20,956 nt of DNA. Source: Monoraphidium neglectum. Taxonomy: Eukaryota > Chlorophyta > Chlorophyceae > Sphaeropleales > Selenastraceae. This document shows positions 10,186 to 19,509 of the stretch, piece after piece. The position numbers and the translations under genes are program-made. Numbering within the stretch: the first letter of the stretch is position 1; each line of letters starts with the position of its first letter. The stretch is from NCBI RefSeq assembly GCF_000611645.1, contig NW_014012885.1, positions 1 to 20,956 on the forward strand, in the 5' to 3' direction. Under the pieces are notes generated by a model, which was given only the letters and a program-made list of their open reading frames with translations, was not told the DNA's origin and searched no databases.

Positions 10186-13100
10186 ATGCAATCACAATCG
10201 GCTTTCTTTCCTGCTCAGACATGTGGTCTTTCAGCTTCAATTGATCATGCGACCAGCAGGGGGCCCGGGGCTGCACCACCCGGCTCCATTGCACACAGAA
10301 GCGACGCTGAGCGCCCGCGCAGCGCCGCATCGTCTGCATGGGGTGCGAGCAGTGGCGGTGCCAACGCGGCTCCCAAGCATGTTTCTGCATACTCTGCTAG
10401 TGTGCGTGGCCTGCGGTTTCCTTCCAGCAGAAGGTATTTGTGGGACCGAACGCCAGCAGGCCCCCAGGTGCTGGTCAGTGGGCAGGTGCGAAGCAGTGAG
10501 GGGCCACGTTGGGCCTGCGCGAGACAGGTTGGGTTTCCAGACACTCCTGGACCTCTGTGGCTTGGCAGCTGCGCGTTGTATCGAAATCGCCAGCCGCAGC
10601 AGATTGATGAGCAGCGTGCACGTAATACCACCCACTTACGTTGGGCCGGCCAGAGATGGGCGCGCCCTCAGACCACGTGCGCCGTCCCGGCCCCTCCACA
10701 GGACCTGCTGCCACATGCATCCATATCGGCGTCCGCACTCTCCTGCATCGCCGGCTCACTGGCCAGCGGCGCGGGCGGCGGCGTGCAGCTGAGGCTCAGC
10801 TTTTCGACAACGTCCACCTTCCAGCTGGCGGCGCTGCTGCAGCCCGCTGACCCGCTCCTGTCTGCAGCGGCCACGGCGCAGCCGCACAGCGGCGGCGAGG
10901 TTGCACGGGTGACGTGCGCGCTGGTCCATGATGTGGGCAGTGACGGCGGTGCCGAGGGTGTGGGGGACCGGGTGGTGCTGGAGAGCGCAGGCGGCGGGGA
11001 CCAGGCGCTGTCAGCCCGGCTGGCGGCAGGGCTGGAGACACAGGGGGCGGCGCGCATCTCAGAGGTGCGATCGCCCACAACGGCATGTGCTTGCTTGGAA
11101 TATGCGGCGGGGACGGGTGGGCTGCAGCGCGCAGGGGGACAACGCAGCCATGCACACGCTGTGCTTGCCAAGCTGCGAGAGTTGACCGTGGCGCAGCGGA
11201 CTGGCTTGCTGGTCCATGCCACTAGCTGCTGTTGCCACGCCCAGCCACCCGGCCGCCCCCTGCAGGTCATCGCGCTCAGCCTCTGCGCCGCGCCGGCGTC
11301 GGGCACACGTGCAGCGCCCATGCTTCTGGGCCGCATCGCCCTGCCAGGCTGTGGCGTGCTCATCACGCCCTTGTTTACAAAGCGCCTGTGCTCGACGCCG
11401 CTGGCGGAGGCTCTCCTGCGGCCGGGGCGCATGGCCCCCGGATCCACGGGGTTCCTGTCCTTGGACCAGGCCCGCAGCCTGGTGCCACTGGAGGCGGCTG
11501 ATGAGAACGTGAGGCCGGGTTTGGGCATTGGGGTGGGAAAACACGGGGGAGGAGCGGATTGAGTGCAGGGACAAGACACAGTTGGTCAACGTGAGTTGTT
11601 GCTCGCAGCGGCTGCCATCACGGTGCTACGCTCTGCATTTCAGAAGGTCGCGTTACCGTCTGCACTGCTGGATGGTGTCGCTCGAGGCCGCGCCCCTGCC
11701 CCTGCCCCTGCAGGTGCACACGACGCCGCTGGTGGGCATGTGGGTCAAGGGCCCCGACTCACCGCTGCACCCCCTGGTGGCCGCTGCCTGCCTCAAGTAC
11801 TACTACGCCTCCACCCTGCTGGACAGGGCGCACCAGGAGGACGGCAGCTTCCTGCTGCTACTGTGCCCGGAAGGTGGGCAGCGGCTTGGTTGGCCAGGCG
11901 AAACCGTTCAAGTGCAGGTTCAGCCAGGTGTCGACAGGGGAGGCGGGGCTGTTGACCATCGAGGGTGCGCAGAGTCTCTGGTGCAGTGGCATACCGGGCT
12001 CGGCAGACGGCCACTCGCCCCGCCCCTTCCTGTGCTGCAGGCCAGCCCGTCAGCCGCTGCTATGAGGTGCGCTCCACGGAGCCCGGCCGCCTGCCGCTGA
12101 CCACCTACTCCTTGGCGGCCGACCTGGAGCCGGCGCGCCAGCTCGAGCGCCACCCCAGCGGCCTCGTGCCCCTCGGATGGGCGGCGGACGCACGCTGCCC
12201 GCCGCCGCTGTCGCTGCCGCCCCATCACCACCAGCAGCTCAGTGCCGCCAGCACTGACATGCGGCGCTCGCAGCCGTCGCCTGGAGGTGACGCCATTGGT
12301 GGCAGCAGGGGCATGACAGCGGTGCGGCCGTCGTCGGGGCCCCCCACGCTGCCCTGGTATGAAGGACGCGGGGGCGGCGGCAGCCCCGTTACACTGCACG
12401 GCTTGTCCCAGCCGCTGCAGCAAGGGGCGGACGCCGCGGGGCCGGCCGGCCTGAGGTATGCGCGGCCAGGCAGCAGCAGCAGCGCTGGCGCCGCACCATG
12501 CGAGGCGGCAGTCGGCTCCGCCCCGAGCGACGAGGCAGAGCCGCGGCCGCGGCCTAGCCCTTGGGGCCTGCGGCCGTATGGCAGTCCGGTGGTGAGCAGC
12601 ACCACGGGCGGCGCGGCGGCGTCGCAATCCCCGGGGGTCCCGCGCGAGAGTCAATGGGCTGACAGCCAGGGGGCAAGCAGGCAGCAGCAGGGCGCCGACC
12701 AGCCCTACGAGCCGCACTGCCAGCGGTATGCGGACGAGGTCAGCGAGGACGGTGCAAGGGCTGACGGTGTCCGCCTGGGATCGCCCGTGCGTGTCGAGCG
12801 GGCCACAGCCGCTGACAGAGGGGAGGGCGCTGCTGCAGGAGCATGGCGGCTGGGGCACGTAGCGCAGGGCGCCGCCTCTGGTGGCGTGGCAAGCACATCA
12901 TCTCTGCCGGCGCTGTTGGGTGGCCCCTATGCCCTGTCACCACGCCACTTGGTCCAGTGTGGTGGCGGCGCGTTTTCCCCTGGCCGGCCGCGTGACGTGC
13001 TGCGCGAGTCCCTTGACACGGGGCGCTGCGCCATCAACGCTGCCGCGGCCGCCATCGCCACCGCTGAAGCCGCCGTCATGCGCGGCAGTGGTGGTGGGGG

Positions 13101-13961
13101 CGGGGCCGGCGCCACAGGGAGCCCAGGGCCCGGCTTAGACGCCGGCGCGTCGCCACAGCCAGACGACCCCCTGCGCTGGTCGCTTCGGCAGTCTGCGCAT
13201 GCGGTCAGCGGCCTGGCGGCAGCGCTCGACGCAGCGGCCAGCGCGCTGCACGCTCCGGATGCAGGCGCGGGGCGCAGCGCCGGCCTGGGCTCCCCGCCGC
13301 GGCCGCTCCAGCGCATAGTGGTGGCTCCTTCGCCTGACTGGCGGGGCAGCGCCCCGTGCGCCCGCCGCCCTGGCAGTGCGGGTCAGGCCGCTGCGGCCGA
13401 GGGTGCGCCGCCCTCGCCTGGCCAGGCGGCTGGTCAGTGGTTGGAGTGGCAGCGGTGTCAGCCTGCGCCGATGGAGGGGGGTACCCTGGCATCAGCGGCA
13501 CTGGCGCCGCCGCCGTCAGTGGTGGCTGTGGCGAGCTGGTCCCCGCCTGATGCTACGGCCCGTGAGCTTCACGCTGAGGTGGCGCGTCTCAGGGCGGAGG
13601 TGCGCGTTGTGCACGCGTGTGCATGGGTGTGCTTGTGTGAGCCCGCGCACGATCGTGTGCGTGTGTTGCGCGGGGGTGGGCCTTGCTCAGGGCTGCTGCA
13701 GCATGGCTGGCTGTTTTTCGTGCGAGGATTCATTGTTGCAATCGTCGGGTTTGACCATGCAGCTGTCTGAACCAACCGCCCGGTTCCCTTGCCCACCGCC
13801 TGTCATGGCAGCTGGCGCGTATGCAGCAGATGCTTCACGACGCAACTCGGCTACCGCCCGCCAGCGGGCATGAGGTGCCAGTGCCGCAGCCGGCAGCTGC
13901 ACTGGGTGCTCCGCTGCATGGGCAGGATGGCCATGAGTGGGGACAGCCAGCACATTTAGCT

Positions 13962-14008
<47 letters not shown>

Positions 14009-15443
14009 GGGGGGGCAGCAGCCGGGGGGGCAGCAGCCGGGGGGCCAGCAGCAGCAGCAGCAACAGCAGCAAGCACCAGCGGCCACAGCCGGCCCGTCCC
14101 CGTCACCAGGAAGGGACTCGGCGGCCACAGGAAGCCGCCGCTCCCGCCTCTCACAGAGCTCAGGGGGTGACACGGCCGCGCCGCAGGGTGGATCCAGCGC
14201 CCCGGCTGCTGCACAGCAGCAGCCAGGCGTGACGGTGCGCGCCTGGGAAGGGGCTCAATACGTCGCTGGCCCAGCATCGCCGCAGGCCCCCACTGCCGCA
14301 GCTGAACGGAGAGAGTCTGAGGTGGGCGGTGCCAGTGGCGCGCGGGTGTCGTCGACAGGTGCCTCCACAGCGGGGCGAGCACCACCGGGCAGCCCGCAGC
14401 ACCCGGCAATGCTGGCGGTCGGTGCGGCCTCTGCTGCCCCTCGCAGCTCGGACGAAGCCGCAGGTCTTGGCAACAGGTGTTTGCAGGTAATAGCTGCCGC
14501 GGCCGCAGAGCCCCAGCCAGCAACACAGGATGCAGCAGTGGCAGGGGTGGGGCCGGTCGACGTGTGTGCGTCAGTGGGCGGCCCCGCAGCGGCAGCAGCA
14601 CCAGCAGGGCAGAGCTTCCGTCCCACCACAGAGCACACCGGCGTCCTGGCACAAGAGGGGGGCGGCAGCTCGGCCGCGGTTGCGCCAGCTTCACCTGCGG
14701 GCCCCTCCGGCAGTGGCGAGGGCATCTTCCCTGCCCAGGCGGACACATCTGCCGCTGTCGCAGCCGCAGCGGTGGCGGCGGCGGCTGTGACGGCCGCGGC
14801 GCGCTTCTCTGTGGCAAGCCCCAAGAATGGATCTCCCCAGGCTCTTGGGAGGCGGCAGCGGCAGCCTGTCCCGGGCCTGAGCGCGTCCTCCGACTCAATC
14901 GGCGGCTCCTCCTCCCTGTCATCTGCGGGCGGTGGTCACGACGATGAACCAAGCAGCGAGGTGCTGCGTAGTCCGTCCCTCGCAGGTGGGTGGGACCCCC
15001 TCCAAACTCTGCGTTGGGCAAAATAGCTCCAGGTTGCCCTTCGCTGTAATTTTGGGGACACCTGCTCCCCAGGTTACTCACTCTTGCCACAACTCAACAA
15101 ATTCCCAATGATCACGAAATGTGCAGAGGCCGTGGCAGGCGTGGCAGCCCTTTTCTCCGGTCGCCCGACGCCGCCGAGCGCCTCCAACCCTGGTGCCACG
15201 GCGTCACCTGTGGGCGGGGCAGCTGCAGCGTCCACGCCGGCCAGCCGGCCCGGCACCGGCCGTTCTGGTGGCGTTCGGGCGGTGTCAGTGCGAGGAAGCT
15301 ACAGCACTGTGCGCAGCAGCTCCGCGCTTTCTCCAGCAGGCGGTGTGGTACGGACGCTGTACACGCCGCTCAGCAGCGAGGAGGAAGAGGAGGAGGACGA
15401 GTTTGAGGCGCGGCTGCTGGCAAAGTATGGCCTGGGGCGGTGA
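10186..15443 (+). CDS. STIL (SAS-5/Ana2)-like centriole assembly protein
   Basis: STIL recruits SAS-6 and is phosphorylated by PLK4 at the start of centriole formation. Exons: 10186-11064 (may contain an intron 10486-10701), 11266-11508, 11714-11873, 12041-13599, 13812-14985, 15127-15443; phases agree, 1443 aa if nothing more is removed. The N-terminal part follows the STIL N-terminal domain in order: RFPSSRRYLWDRTPAGP (about 78), SCIAGSLASGAGGGVQL, GFLSLDQARSLVPLE, TPLVGMWVKGPDSPLHPLV, AAACLKYYYASTLLDRAHQE, DGSFLLLL and RCYEVRSTEPGRLPL. A long Gly/Ala/Pro/Ser-rich disordered part follows. A short coiled coil spans the exon joint at 13599/13812 (ARELHAEVARLRAE + LARMQQMLHDA), placed as the oligomerising coil of STIL. 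Then come polyQ and three QQPGG units. The C-terminus is acidic (EEEEEEDEFE) and ends LLAKYGLGR, recalling the KYMKRYGL end of the STAN motif. The start codon is the first ATG after the TATA box; it is not homology-supported. Confidence 0.78.
13966..14068 (+). repeat. CAG run and QQPGG tandem units in the STIL-like gene
   Basis: About 13 CAG units are followed by three near-identical 15-base units (CAGCAGCCGGGGGGG and variants) and a second short CAG/CAA run ending in CAAGCACCAG. All is read in frame as polyglutamine with three Gln-Gln-Pro-Gly-Gly units. The unit length is a multiple of three, so copy-number change would keep frame. Confidence 0.93.
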
Positions 15444-15914
15444 TCTGTGGTGCTCGTGATGCGGCCGGAGGTGCGGCAGGTGGTGACGCGCCGCGACATG
15501 TGGCAGGTGGTTGTGCGGGAGGATTCAAGCCGCGTTGGCCGAAGCTGTGGCTGGAAACCTATCACTCTTGCACGTGGGTTTGCATGCCTGGTGCTGCATT
15601 GACTTGATTGAGTCCGGATCAGCTCCGATCGCCTGACCAAGTTGTTGGCCATTGAGGTGGCACACGGCAGGTGGACATGGAGGGTGATGCCCCTTACAAC
15701 GGCTGGGGTGTCCTTGGAACAGACAAAGCACTTCCAGCCTCAGTGCGTCCGCAGCCAACCACACTGCAGTCAGGTGGAATGGTTAGGACCAGCATTTTGT
15801 TTTACATGACTTATTTGGCAAATGACGGCGATTATCGTAAGCGTGATTTTGTATTGGTTGACAAGGATATGATAGCAGCGTGTAGGCTCGGAGCTCTGCA
15901 AACAATCCCATCTT
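15444..15914. other. Intergenic gap between the convergent STIL-like and JMJD7-like genes
   Basis: Both 3'UTRs must fit into these 471 bases. On the - strand TGTAA occurs at 15806-15802 and 15698-15694, about 110 and 215 bases after the JMJD7-like stop; either is a candidate poly(A) signal. I found no TGTAA on the + strand for the STIL-like gene. No other gene was seen. Confidence 0.5.
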
Positions 15915-17810
15915 CTACTTGTTTCCGCCCGCGCCCTCGCCGCCGCCGTCGTCTTCGCCGCCGCCGCCGCCGCTGCTGCTGGTGCTGGTGCTACTGCTAC
16001 GGCTGCTGCGGCTGCTGCTGCTATCTTTCACACGCTCGGCGTTGCGCAAGGAATCATCAGCTTCCACTGGGTCAGAGGGCGGGCGAGGCACCAGGCCCCC
16101 CTCCGCCGCCAGGGCTTCCGCCAGCTGCCCTCGCAGAGGAGGGGGTGAGGCAGCATCACGTCAGAAAGAGCGAGCAGCAACTTGCACTTGTCGGGATTAA
16201 ACCCACCTGACAAGGTGCGCCAGCAAGCCCAGGCATTTTGCCTGCTTGCTTCTTGTGGTGCTTTCTCAAAATCCCATTGCTCCGCCTGCTGTCGCCCCTT
16301 ATGATATTCATTCCGCCCACCTTCCAGTAGGCATATGCCTGGCCGTAGTGCATATCGTACCAATAATTCACAGCCACCACCCATCCCCTGGGACCCGGGT
16401 CTGCGCGTTGTGCCACGAAGTGGTACCTGGCAGGGGCCCCAGGAAATCAGCAGCAGATTGCGCGTGTTGAGGCAAACAATGGCAGGGTGCATGATGCCCA
16501 CATCAACGCATTGACTTCAGTTGCACGCCAGGCAACAGTTGCAGCATGCCCCAGCATGCACGACCACCAGCCCCGCACACTCCAGCAGCGATCTGTTGGC
16601 CAAGAGCACCCGTCACCCCACCAGAGGCTGGGGAGGTACAGGATGTCGCCGGGCCCGATCTCAGCCACCAGGGGTGGCGGCAGGGAGGGGTCGAAGAAGA
16701 GAGGGTGTCGCAGCCGTGCTTCGGCAAGGTCTAAGGCAGGAAGGTGAACCGCGGAAATGTGTGAGGGCTGTGTGAGACGCGCCTGGTGCAGGTGCAGGTG
16801 CAGGTGCGGGGGAACTGGCGCGTGTGTATCGCACGTGTGGTTTTGCTCGCAATCTGCTCAGGACCTCAGCCTGGTTAACACGCAACTGCATCAGCACCCA
16901 CCCCTGGGCTCAGGGTCGACGGGGCTCCAGGTGACCCTGCCACCCCCCTCCTCCAGCACAGGCACCAGGGCGTGGCCCTGGCCCTGGGGCTGAAACGAGG
17001 CGGTCGGCAACGACGCGAGTGCGAGGCGGTAGGCGTCGCAGGGCGGCAGGAGATGGAAGACCTGCAGGGAAGGGTGGTGGCGACACGGCAGGATGCTTTG
17101 TGGGTGTGGATTCCGGATGTGACGCGTCATCACCCGTTCCCGCAGTGTGCTAGCAGTGGCCCTTGTCTGCCTCCTAGGTCTCAGAACTTGAGGTGCTGCT
17201 GGCCTCTGCACACTCTCTCAACGTCTGCCTCCTCACCTTTGTCCCGGCCACCATGCAGTACAAATTCTCGTACCCGTCCTGGGGGGGATAGGGGGGTTGG
17301 TGTGAGCAAGTGGTGGTGAGCGCTGCACACGGATGCGCTGGTGAGCTGGCCACCTGATGAGCTGCACCTGCCACCCTGAAGGTGGGCGCACACAGCTCTA
17401 TTAATCCCCTCCCACTGCGGTCTCATGTCACTCGCCTTGTGGAATGTGGTGGCAGCCCGCTGGTCGCCTATCCACACGTTGACGGCGTCAGGGGCCGCCT
17501 CAAAGGCCTCTGCAGCCCAGGGCAGCTGCTCCTCCACGTCTGGCAGCAGCATGGGCAGCTCCTCTGTGAGATTGCTGGAGGCCAGCGGCATTGGGATCGA
17601 TGGCGGTGTTTCAGGGGAGAGTAGGACTGAGCCTTGGTCACAAGGCAAGCGCAGACGCCCAGGGAGCAGGTGGTTGGGATACATGCGTGCACGCAGGTCA
17701 ACCCAGCACAACCAAAGCTGGCGGCGAGAGCCACCTGTTCTGGTGCTGAAGGTACGGCACCTCGCAATGGGGGCCCCGCCCTTGCTGTTCCTGCTCGTGC
17801 CCGTCTTCAA

Positions 17811-17851
<41 letters not shown>

Positions 17852-18607
17852 CTGTGGTCTTTGACCCGCTCCTCTCGGGCCTCGACCTGCCCTGCATCGC
17901 CATCCCCCTGCGGCTCAACAAGCCTGTCCCTGCTGGCATCAGCCGCTTCCTCCTGCCCTGCCGCCCGGCTGGCAAAAAATAGCTCGAAGAACTGCCCAAG
18001 GGTCATGCGTCTCTGGTGGGGTGTGCAAAAGCACAGCTGAGTCGATCCATCAGAGGCCACTGTGAGGGTTCACACGTGCCAGGGGCAGGAGTGTCAGAAA
18101 CCGGGTGGTAAGCTGCGCGCTATCTGCAACTAGCCAACATGAAAGCGTTTGCCCCGTCAGAAGCTAGGTGCCAATGCTGCAGGTTGGTACTTGGCAAGCA
18201 ATTATGGAATTAGACTTGCGCTCCCTGCACCGTAGGGTGTCACAGCATCGCCGCGGCCGTTTGGCGTGACATCGACGGACACTGGGGAGGGCCCTGCCAG
18301 ATCGGCCAGGTAGGGGCGCGTCCAGCGCCGCAGCGCCGGCCAGTGGGCAACACCACCGCGAATTATGAGGGGCTTGTTTGGACCCACGTACTCCCTGCCC
18401 CAGGGGGGGGGGAGAGGGGGCGCGACGCGTGAGGAGCAAGGGCAGGCCTGCTTTTACAGCACTGATGCTACCACTCAGGACAGCTGCACACCGAGATGTC
18501 ACCAAGGACTGGCGAGGCGCGCCAGACAGCAGCAACACCATACCTGAGGAATGTGATTGGGTCAATGAGGTCCTGTACCTCATCCACACGCCCGCCCAAA
18601 TCTATGG
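15915..18607 (-). CDS. JMJD7: JMJD7-like JmjC 2-oxoglutarate oxygenase (5' end unresolved)
   Basis: Human JMJD7 is an Fe(II)/2-oxoglutarate-dependent (3S)-lysyl hydroxylase of the DRG GTPases. Exons in coding order: 18607-18544 (its 5' border is uncertain), 18394-18231, 18059-17735, 17574-17436, 17278-17237, 17061-16902, 16730-16622, 16426-16321, 16124-15915; all joints agree in phase. Landmarks: ITFLREYVGPNKPLIIRGG, VAHWPALRRW, VSVDVTPNGRGDAV, RRMTLGQFFELFFA, LTEELPMLLPDVEEQLPWA, PDAVNVWIGDQRAATTFHK|DGYENLYCMVAGTK (H-K-D iron motif, with the Lys of GTK as likely 2-oxoglutarate contact), GPGDILYLPSLW|YHFVAQ (third iron His) and GWVVAVNYWYDMHYGQAY. Two parts are not in human JMJD7: a charged insert with 13 Gln between the RMTLGQFF and VPYLQHQN parts, and a Ser-rich, Gly-rich, acidic C-terminal tail ending GGNK. 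No start codon could be fixed: upstream of 18607 the frame stays open to about 18650 without ATG, so at least one more exon is expected. Confidence 0.87.
16785..16808. repeat. Short GGTGCA tandem repeat in a JMJD7-like intron
   Basis: About four GGTGCA units lie in the intron 16731-16901. On the transcribed sense they read TGCACC. No role is evident. Confidence 0.7.
17279..17435 (-). other. Apparent GC-AG intron inside the HxD iron motif of the JMJD7-like gene
   Basis: The exon ends CAC AAG and the next bases are GCGAGTGAC; the acceptor is a C-tract ending CCCAG before GAC GGG TAC. The joint gives H-K|D-G-Y-E-N-L-Y-C, exactly the family sequence, so the GC donor is well supported. The donor sequence AAG|GCGAG is the same as in the profilin-like gene. 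Confidence 0.75.
17812..17850 (-). repeat. CAG run (13 units) coding polyQ in the JMJD7-like gene
   Basis: Thirteen CTG units on the + strand are read as 13 glutamines on the - strand, inside a charged insert (…KDHR then polyQ then LEDGHEQEQQ) of the JmjC protein. Confidence 0.95.
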
Positions 18608-18650
18608 CTGCGTATAAACGGGTGCAAAGGGCACGCGTCAGCAAGCAGCA

Positions 18651-19509
18651 ACGCCTGTGTCACCGACTGCCATCGCTGCAGTCACAGAGGCGTCGACCGC
18701 CTTTGTTGAGCGACAAGCGTGATGTACGAAAAACCTGTCAGCTCCCTTGAAAGGCTTTTTAGCAACAGCAGCGCGGCTATATTGCCCATCTGTGTCGGCG
18801 AAACGTGATCTATGAGATCTGAACGCGCTGTTTACACCGTGCATGCGAAACGTTACACGTAATTACCAGAAGTATACCCCCCCGACCATCATTTACACTG
18901 GTATGATAGCGCACGTGTTTAGCAGCGACAAACCACCAGGATGCTGGTCAAGATCGTTTGGTGCTCCTGCATCATAGCAGCAGGGGCCCGCTCCGGTTTC
19001 AGTCTGGAAATAGAGCCCCTCTGCAGGTGCCCCACTGCTGCCGCATTTAGCCTACAGAGGTAAGCCATTGCAACTCCACACCACCAATGCACTCTCATCA
19101 GGCAGGCACCTGTCAGTCATTGGCGGAAATTGACGCGAGAGCCGGGGCAAGATGACAGTTGAGTGTTGCAGCAAGATCCCGGCTGCTCTTTGCTGCATCA
19201 AATCACACCATGCCGCCCGCATCACCTTGAACTTCGAGGATTGCAAAATCACATAGCTTTTACATGAATAGTGAGCATTTGTGACATGGAGGTGTGTGTA
19301 CAGGGGTGTGTGGTGGTGTACAGGCAGGATAATCACATGTTCAACTCTAGTCAAAAACACTGCTCCTGCCTAGCCCCATGTGGCAAGCAGGGGTTGATTG
19401 AAAGCCCCTCCCCGTTTTTTTGTGGTGTTGACAAACTTCTACCAAGTCGTGATGGTGGGGCCCGCAGCACCTCCTCACAGTGCAGGGGCCAAAGTGCCAG
19501 GCGACCTCA
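18651..19509. other. Region between the JMJD7-like and rhodanese genes
   Basis: This stretch must contain the missing first exon(s) and promoter of the JMJD7-like gene and the 3'UTR of the rhodanese gene. It is less GC-rich than the coding parts. An open frame on - from 18844 to 18638 ends in MAVGDTGVAAC; a donor at 18663 would join it in phase to the exon starting at 18607, but nothing in the sequence supports the resulting N-terminus. No other gene, tRNA or repeat was recognised. Confidence 0.4.
19260..19264 (-). promoter_or_regulatory. Candidate poly(A) signal of the rhodanese gene
   Basis: TGTAA on the - strand lies about 245 bases after the stop codon at 19510. It is the nearest such motif downstream. 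Confidence 0.4.

Noticed and set aside
9735..10390. Overlapping short frames on both strands between the profilin-like and STIL-like genes
   Set aside because: No homology, no consistent splice joints and no codon pattern like the neighbouring genes.
13687..15090. 467-codon - strand frame opposite the STIL-like gene
   Set aside because: GC-rich DNA keeps the antisense frame open; the composition is Pro/Ala/Arg-rich without motifs, while the + strand exons join in phase to a family match.
15671..16210. + strand frame beginning MDMEGDAPYNGWG with Arg-, Cys- and Trp-rich runs
   Set aside because: Its second half is the antisense of the Ser/Gly tail of the JMJD7-like gene; the first half lies in the convergent 3'UTR gap and has no match.
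18638..18844. - strand frame MHGVNSAF... as the N-terminus of the JMJD7-like protein
   Set aside because: A donor at 18663 would join in phase, but the sequence has no resemblance to JMJD7 N-termini, and reading straight through from 18607 upstream fits the family spacing as well; left unresolved.
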